Source: Mobilitalea sp. (GTDB lineage: Bacteria > Bacillota_A > Clostridia > Lachnospirales > Lachnospiraceae). From it: DNA of 10,028 nucleotides. The stretch is taken from assembly GCA_029974875.1 (NCBI GenBank), contig JARKQP010000109.1, positions 1 to 10,028 of the forward strand, given 5' to 3'. Below the pieces are notes generated by a model. It was given only the letters and a program-made list of their open reading frames with translations. It had not been told where the DNA came from and made no database searches. The position numbers were made by a program, and so were the translations under genes. This document shows, one piece after another, positions 6,282 to 10,028 of this stretch. How positions within the stretch are numbered: the stretch's first letter is position 1; each line of letters opens with the position of its first letter.

Positions 6282-7488
6282 GGAAATGAGGTATAAATTC
6301 ATACTGGTCACCTTTAGTGCCCTGCTCCTGATTGTCATTCTGATCTTGGGAACCATCTATATCTCAGTCGCCTACAGTAATGAGAGCAATATGAATAAAA
6401 AGATGGAGAAGGTTCTGGGAAATGACGGAAGTACTTTAAGAAACTGGAAGAAGAATATAAACAGCCATTCCTTTTCTAACTCCCGGGAGGAGTTCCTAAA
6501 CAGTACCTTTGCCGTCAGATTGGATGAAGCAAGGAGAATTTTAGAGATTATCGGGTATCAGGAAGAGGATTACCCCGATGTAAGCATCCAGGAGCTGGCA
6601 GATAAGACCCTGCAAATAAAAAAGGAAAAGGGAAGCATCGGAGACCTTAAATTCCTCTCAGGTAAAAAGGATTACGGCTACATGCTGGTATTTTCCGATT
6701 ACAGTGAGCAGAACAGCCTGCTGGATAATCTCTTTCATACCTGCCTTTTGGTGGGGGTCATGGGAAGCCTGCTTATCGGCCTGTTTATTATTAAGCTGTC
6801 CTATTGGGTAGTAAGCCCTGTGGAGAGAGCCTTCAAAATGCAGAAGATATTTATTTCCAATGCAAGCCATGAGCTGAAGACACCTCTCACTGTTATTTCT
6901 GCCAATGCGGAGCTGTTGGAGAATAGCAATGTGAATAGGAAATGGGTCAGGACGATTAAGGAAAATACGGAGCAAATGAATGCTTTAGTCAATGACCTGC
7001 TCAGCTTAAGCCGCATGGAGGATAAGGCAAAGATAAAGGAGTTTGGAACCTTTAATTTAAGCAAGGTCGTAGTCAATGCGGCCCTTACCATGGACAGTGT
7101 GGCCTACGAGCAGCAAAAGGAGCTGACTACTGAGATTGCAGAGAATATTTTTTACTACGGTGAGCAGGATAAAATTAAAGAACTGGTTATAATTCTCCTG
7201 GATAATGCCATTAAATATTCGGATGAAAAAGGAAGGATTAAGGTGAGCCTTTATGAAAGAAATAAAAGGGCGGTCCTGGAGGTATTTAATACCGGAGCTA
7301 TCATACCAAAGGAAGAAGGGGATAAAATCTTTGAAAGATTCTATCGGGGAAATACGAACGGCGAAGACATCACCGACGGTTTCGGCCTGGGGCTGCCCAT
7401 AGCAAAGGCAATAACGGCCATGCATAAAGGGAAAATTAGCTTTGAGAATATTAAAGGAGCAGGCGTTAAGTTTATAGTCAGACTTTGA
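6274..7488 (+). CDS. Sensor histidine kinase, partner of the upstream regulator
   Basis: This 404-residue membrane kinase has transmembrane segment 1 at about 8-34, an extracytoplasmic sensing domain at about 35-152 with no recognised fold, and transmembrane segment 2 at about 153-178. The HisKA dimerisation domain has phospho-acceptor H199 in NASHELKTPLT. The HATPase_c domain has the N box LLDNAIKYS (N311), F box FERFYRG (353-359) and G2 box GFGLGLPIAKAI (369-380). The G1 position reads EVFNTG (336-341) where many kinases have DxGxG; this is a milder N-x-G variant also found in active kinases. The stretch from membrane segment 2 to H199 is only about 20 residues, so a full HAMP linker is lacking. 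GGAGG at 6263-6267, inside the regulator gene, supports the ATG at 6274. No terminator is obvious after the stop. Confidence 0.93.
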   Translation: MIKEMRYKFILVTFSALLLIVILILGTIYISVAYSNESNMNKKMEKVLGNDGSTLRNWKKNINSHSFSNSREEFLNSTFAVRLDEARRILEIIGYQEEDYPDVSIQELADKTLQIKKEKGSIGDLKFLSGKKDYGYMLVFSDYSEQNSLLDNLFHTCLLVGVMGSLLIGLFIIKLSYWVVSPVERAFKMQKIFISNASHELKTPLTVISANAELLENSNVNRKWVRTIKENTEQMNALVNDLLSLSRMEDKAKIKEFGTFNLSKVVVNAALTMDSVAYEQQKELTTEIAENIFYYGEQDKIKELVIILLDNAIKYSDEKGRIKVSLYERNKRAVLEVFNTGAIIPKEEGDKIFERFYRGNTNGEDITDGFGLGLPIAKAITAMHKGKISFENIKGAGVKFIVRL

Positions 7489-7535
7489 TAGGATCGGAGT
7501 CAGACGGAAGTAATTGGTGACAACAAAAATTATAC

Positions 7536-7564
7536 TGTAAAGTAGCCGGGGTATATGGTATAAT
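7536..7564 (+). promoter_or_regulatory. Promoter of the yaaR-holB-ricT operon, extended -10
   Basis: A consensus TATAAT at 7559-7564 is preceded by TGG (7556-7558), the TG-N extended -10 element that allows a weak -35. The best -35 at 17-base spacing is TGTAAA (7536-7541), half matching consensus. Transcription should start near 7571, about 155 bases before yaaR. Confidence 0.6.
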
Positions 7565-7724
7565 GTTCACGATGAGCCGATTAGTCCATGATGGATAGGG
7601 TATTTGCTAAGCCTGCTTAAGCAGATAACATAGCTGCCATGGATAAGTGCGACGTGAAGGAATGGACGAAGTCCAGGAGTTTCTATTCTGCGGACATGGC
7701 GTTATGCCCGAGTGGAGGTTTGTT
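7565..7724 (+). promoter_or_regulatory. Long, possibly structured leader of the yaaR operon
   Basis: This stretch between promoter and yaaR contains several pairing segments. TCCATG (7585-7590) pairs with CATGGA (7638-7643) around a perfect 12-base palindrome, CTGCTTAAGCAG (7613-7624). TGGACGAAGTCCA (7663-7675) makes a compact hairpin. GGC-GTTAT-GCC follows near 7698-7708. No riboswitch class I know is recognisable. The last 78 bases are also open in the yaaR frame, so part of it could instead be coding. Confidence 0.3.
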
Positions 7725-8165
7725 ATGGAAATTAAAGTGAACCAGCTACAGCAACTGAATCAGGTTGAGAAAAAAGCGCCTATGCCGGAAGCGGACGGTT
7801 CGTTTAAATTTACCCTGGTTTCCCATATTGAGGAGCAGGAGCTTCAGGCCAGAATAAATTTTATGCTGGAGGAGATATCGGCGCAGGGTAAAAAGATTGC
7901 AAAGCACATGGATATTACGGATATGAAGCGCTACCGTGAGCTGGTCCGGGAATTTATGAATGAGATCGTTAACCGTTCCCATAAGTTCTTCCGTGAGAAT
8001 TTCCTTGATAAAAGGGGCAGACACAGAGTGTATACCATGATTAAGCTGATTGATAAGAATCTGGATGATTTGGCAGCAGAGCTGATTAAGGATGAGAAGG
8101 ACCATCTTATGATCCTTGGGAAAATTGATGAGATCAGAGGACTGCTCCTGGATATTTTTTCGTAA
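7725..8165 (+). CDS. yaaR: YaaR family protein (DUF327)
   Basis: This 146-residue, charged, mostly helical cytosolic protein belongs to the YaaR/DUF327 family. It has the typical beginning [10 protein letters not shown], the central motif [20 protein letters not shown] and the basic [29 protein letters not shown] in the C-terminal half. The family's molecular role is unknown. The gene sits next to holB and ricT in many Firmicutes, as here. GTGGAGG at 7712-7718, 6 bases before the ATG, fixes the start. An in-frame GTG at 7647 and ATG at 7662 would add an N-terminal extension unlike the family, so they were not used. Confidence 0.9.
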   Translation: MEIKVNQLQQLNQVEKKAPMPEADGSFKFTLVSHIEEQELQARINFMLEEISAQGKKIAKHMDITDMKRYRELVREFMNEIVNRSHKFFRENFLDKRGRHRVYTMIKLIDKNLDDLAAELIKDEKDHLMILGKIDEIRGLLLDIFS

Positions 8166-8272
8166 TATTATTTTTGCGCAATGGGTATATAAAGGCATTG
8201 GATTGGTTCTGAATGGATTGATTTATAGATGGATATTATAGAAATTATCACAGTACTTAACTGGAGGTCAGG

Positions 8273-9268
8273 ATGCAGGATTTCGAGCAGATTATCGGTC
8301 ATGAGAGTATCATACAGCATTTACAGAATGGGATTGCGGCCCACAAGATTTCACATGCTTATATCCTGCATGGGGAAGAGGGGATGGGCAAGAAGCTGCT
8401 GGCGGACACCTTTGCAAAAACACTGCAATGTGAAGAGGGCGGTATACTGTCCTGTAACCGCTGTAAATCCTGTATGCAGGCAGAGTCCGGTAATCACCCG
8501 GATATTATCCATGTTACCCATGAAAAGGCCAGTATCGGCGTAGAGGATATCAGGCTTCAGGTGAATGGGGACATCCAGGTAAAGCCCTATAGCAGCCAGT
8601 TTAAAATATATATTATAGATGATGCGGATAAAATGACGGAGCAGGCCCAGAATGCCTTGTTAAAGACGATTGAAGAGCCGCCGGAATATGCAGTTATTCT
8701 ATTGTTGGTCAGCAATATCAATGTCATATTGCCGACCATTCTTTCCCGGTGTGTGGTACTTAATTTAAAGCCGGTGGATAAGCAGTCCATTAAGGAATTT
8801 TTGATGGAGCGGCACCAGATACCGGATTATATGGCGGAGATGGCGGCGGCATTTTCCGGCGGTAATGTCGGAAAAGCCATCAAATATGCTTCCTCTGAGG
8901 AATTTGAGCGTATGAAGGATGAGGTTCTCCATATACTAAAATATATTGATGATATGGAGCTTCATGAGATTATATCAGGTTTAAAGACGCTGACTGCGAG
9001 CAAGAATAGTATAGAGGACTATATTGACTTAATGATGCTGTGGTATCGGGACGTTCTGATGTATAAGGCTACAATGGATCCTGACCTGTTGTTGTACAGG
9101 GACGAGCTAACCTTTATCAAAGCCCAGGCCAATACCAGAAGCTATGAAGGCCTGGAGAAAATTATAGGTGCGATGGAAAAGGCAAAAATCAGGTTGAAGG
9201 CGAATGTTAACTTTGACATTGCAGTTGAACTGATGCTGCTTAGTATAAAGGAGAACAGTAATGGTTAA
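8273..9268 (+). CDS. holB: DNA polymerase III subunit delta' (clamp loader)
   Basis: This 331-residue clamp-loader subunit helps open the sliding clamp and load it on primed DNA during chromosome replication. The AAA+ region has GEEGMGKK (34-41) at the Walker A position, with Lys in place of the usual Thr/Ser after GK. That is compatible with delta' not needing to hydrolyse ATP. A four-cysteine zinc module follows (C53, C61, C64, C67), then the Walker B-like IYIIDDADKM (112-121), the family motif ALLKTIEEPPEY (128-139) and ILSRC (156-160). The helical remainder (about 170-331) completes a protein of ordinary delta' length. GGAGGT (8263-8268) precedes the ATG. The 107-base gap after yaaR shows no convincing terminator, and the gene overlaps ricT by 8 bases, so one operon is likely. 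Confidence 0.93.
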   Translation: MQDFEQIIGHESIIQHLQNGIAAHKISHAYILHGEEGMGKKLLADTFAKTLQCEEGGILSCNRCKSCMQAESGNHPDIIHVTHEKASIGVEDIRLQVNGDIQVKPYSSQFKIYIIDDADKMTEQAQNALLKTIEEPPEYAVILLLVSNINVILPTILSRCVVLNLKPVDKQSIKEFLMERHQIPDYMAEMAAAFSGGNVGKAIKYASSEEFERMKDEVLHILKYIDDMELHEIISGLKTLTASKNSIEDYIDLMMLWYRDVLMYKATMDPDLLLYRDELTFIKAQANTRSYEGLEKIIGAMEKAKIRLKANVNFDIAVELMLLSIKENSNG

Positions 9269-10028
9269 TGTAATTGGAGTTAGGTTTCGGCGTGCCGGCA
9301 AGGTATACTTCTTTGACCCGGCAGGTTACGATATTAAGCAAGGGGACAACGTTATCGTTGAAACTGCAAGGGGAATCGAATACGGCCATGTAGTATTAGG
9401 GCCAAGGGATGTTGAGGACGACAAGATTATCCAGCCGCTAAAGCCGGTGATCCGTCAGGCGACGGAGGAAGACAACCAGATTGAAAAAAGGAACAAGGAA
9501 AAGGAGAAGGAAGCCTTCCAGATCTGCCTTGAAAAAATCCGCAAGCATGGTCTTGAGATGAAGCTCATCGATTCCGAATACACCTTTGATAATAATAAGG
9601 TATTATTCTATTTTACTGCGGATGGAAGGATCGACTTCAGGGAGCTGGTAAAGGATCTGGCAAGTGTCTTTAATACACGTCTTGAGCTGCGGCAGATCGG
9701 TGACAGTGATGAGACTAAGATCGTCGGCGGCATCGGCATCTGTGGACGGCCGCTGTGCTGCCATACCCATGTGTCCGAGTTTGCCCCGGTTTCCATTAAG
9801 ATGGCGAAGGAACAGAACCTTTCCCTTAACCCCACCAAGATCTCAGGTGTCTGCGGTAGGCTTATGTGCTGCTTAAAGAATGAGGAGGAGGCCTATGAGG
9901 AGCTCAACAGTAAGCTTCCGAATGTAGGGGATTATGTAACAACGAGGGATAACCTAAAGGGTGAGGTGCAAAGCGTCAGCGTATTAAAGCAGCTGGTAAA
10001 GGTAATCGTTACCCTTGAAAATGATGAG
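9261..10028 (+). CDS. ricT: RicT/YaaT, PSP1-domain iron-sulfur protein (3' end outside window)
   Basis: The first 256 residues are present and the frame is open at the window edge. In Bacillus, RicT (YaaT) forms a complex with RicA and RicF that carries [4Fe-4S] clusters, stimulates RNase Y-dependent mRNA processing and affects the Spo0A phosphorelay. Family signs are the start VIGVRFRRAGKVYFFDP, a charged helix (about 70-95), the PSP1 core with FTADGRIDFRELVKDLA (118-134), and two cysteine motifs, GICGRPLCC (C161, C166, C167) and GVCGRLMCC (C198, C203, C204), suited to cluster binding. AAAGGAG 7 bases before the ATG sits inside the end of holB, so translation is coupled. Position after holB is the standard Firmicute order. 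Confidence 0.93.
   Translation, partial: MVNVIGVRFRRAGKVYFFDPAGYDIKQGDNVIVETARGIEYGHVVLGPRDVEDDKIIQPLKPVIRQATEEDNQIEKRNKEKEKEAFQICLEKIRKHGLEMKLIDSEYTFDNNKVLFYFTADGRIDFRELVKDLASVFNTRLELRQIGDSDETKIVGGIGICGRPLCCHTHVSEFAPVSIKMAKEQNLSLNPTKISGVCGRLMCCLKNEEEAYEELNSKLPNVGDYVTTRDNLKGEVQSVSVLKQLVKVIVTLENDE

Noticed and set aside
7565..7724. Known riboswitch or T-box leader before yaaR
   Set aside because: No conserved T-box sequence such as GGGTGG-ACC and no core motif of a familiar riboswitch class could be found by eye.
8229..8543. 104-codon open frame overlapping the start of holB
   Set aside because: It is out of frame with holB, lacks a ribosome binding site and has no family resemblance, while holB shows clear motifs in the same bases.

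Overview
The window looks like a chromosomal segment of a Gram-positive, low-to-moderate GC anaerobic Firmicute, most likely of the Lachnospiraceae or a related clostridial group (inference). The grounds are the gene order yaaR-holB-ricT, which is typical of Firmicutes, the strong AGGAGG-type ribosome binding sites with short stop/start overlaps, a lipobox lipoprotein of the Cthe_2159 type, and the AT-rich intergenic regions. No rRNA, tRNA, CRISPR array or transposase gene is visible.

Layout, left to right. (1) 1-95 is the last part of a sensor histidine kinase, closed by a strong hairpin terminator (141-180). (2) 211-270 is an unusual promoter: four copies of a TTAAAGTT-like box at 11-12 bp spacing end just before a good -10 (TATAAT) that has no good -35. 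This is the architecture expected of an OmpR/PhoB-type activator. It drives a three-gene operon: a VTC-domain protein (364-1098), a DUF4956 membrane protein (1091-1756, 8-nt overlap) and a Cthe_2159-type beta-helix lipoprotein (1779-3542). (3) 3560-3662 is a 103-bp imperfect palindrome with 18-bp perfect terminal inverted repeats, lying between convergent genes. (4) 3694-5325, on the minus strand, is a membrane-anchored aryl-sulfate sulfotransferase. (5) 5326-5603 is a divergent regulatory region with candidate promoters in both directions, two smaller inverted repeats and a nearly perfect 62-bp palindrome. (6) 5604-7488 is a two-component system, an OmpR-type response regulator and a histidine kinase overlapping by 8 nt. 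(7) From 7536 onward a promoter with an extended -10 and a roughly 150-nt leader precede the housekeeping operon yaaR, holB and ricT. The last gene runs off the window.

How the parts fit together. The accessory half (1-7488) is a cell-surface module: two sensor systems flank a putative polyanion or surface-polymer operon and an exported-side sulfotransferase. The VTC fold binds or synthesises polyphosphate in known cases, DUF4956 partners are usually co-transcribed with it, and Cthe_2159 proteins bind acidic polysaccharide. A membrane-linked device that makes or handles an anionic surface polymer is therefore a reasonable but unproven hypothesis. The right-hand quarter is ordinary core genome: replication clamp-loader subunit delta', and the Fe-S protein RicT, which acts in RNase Y regulation in Bacillus.
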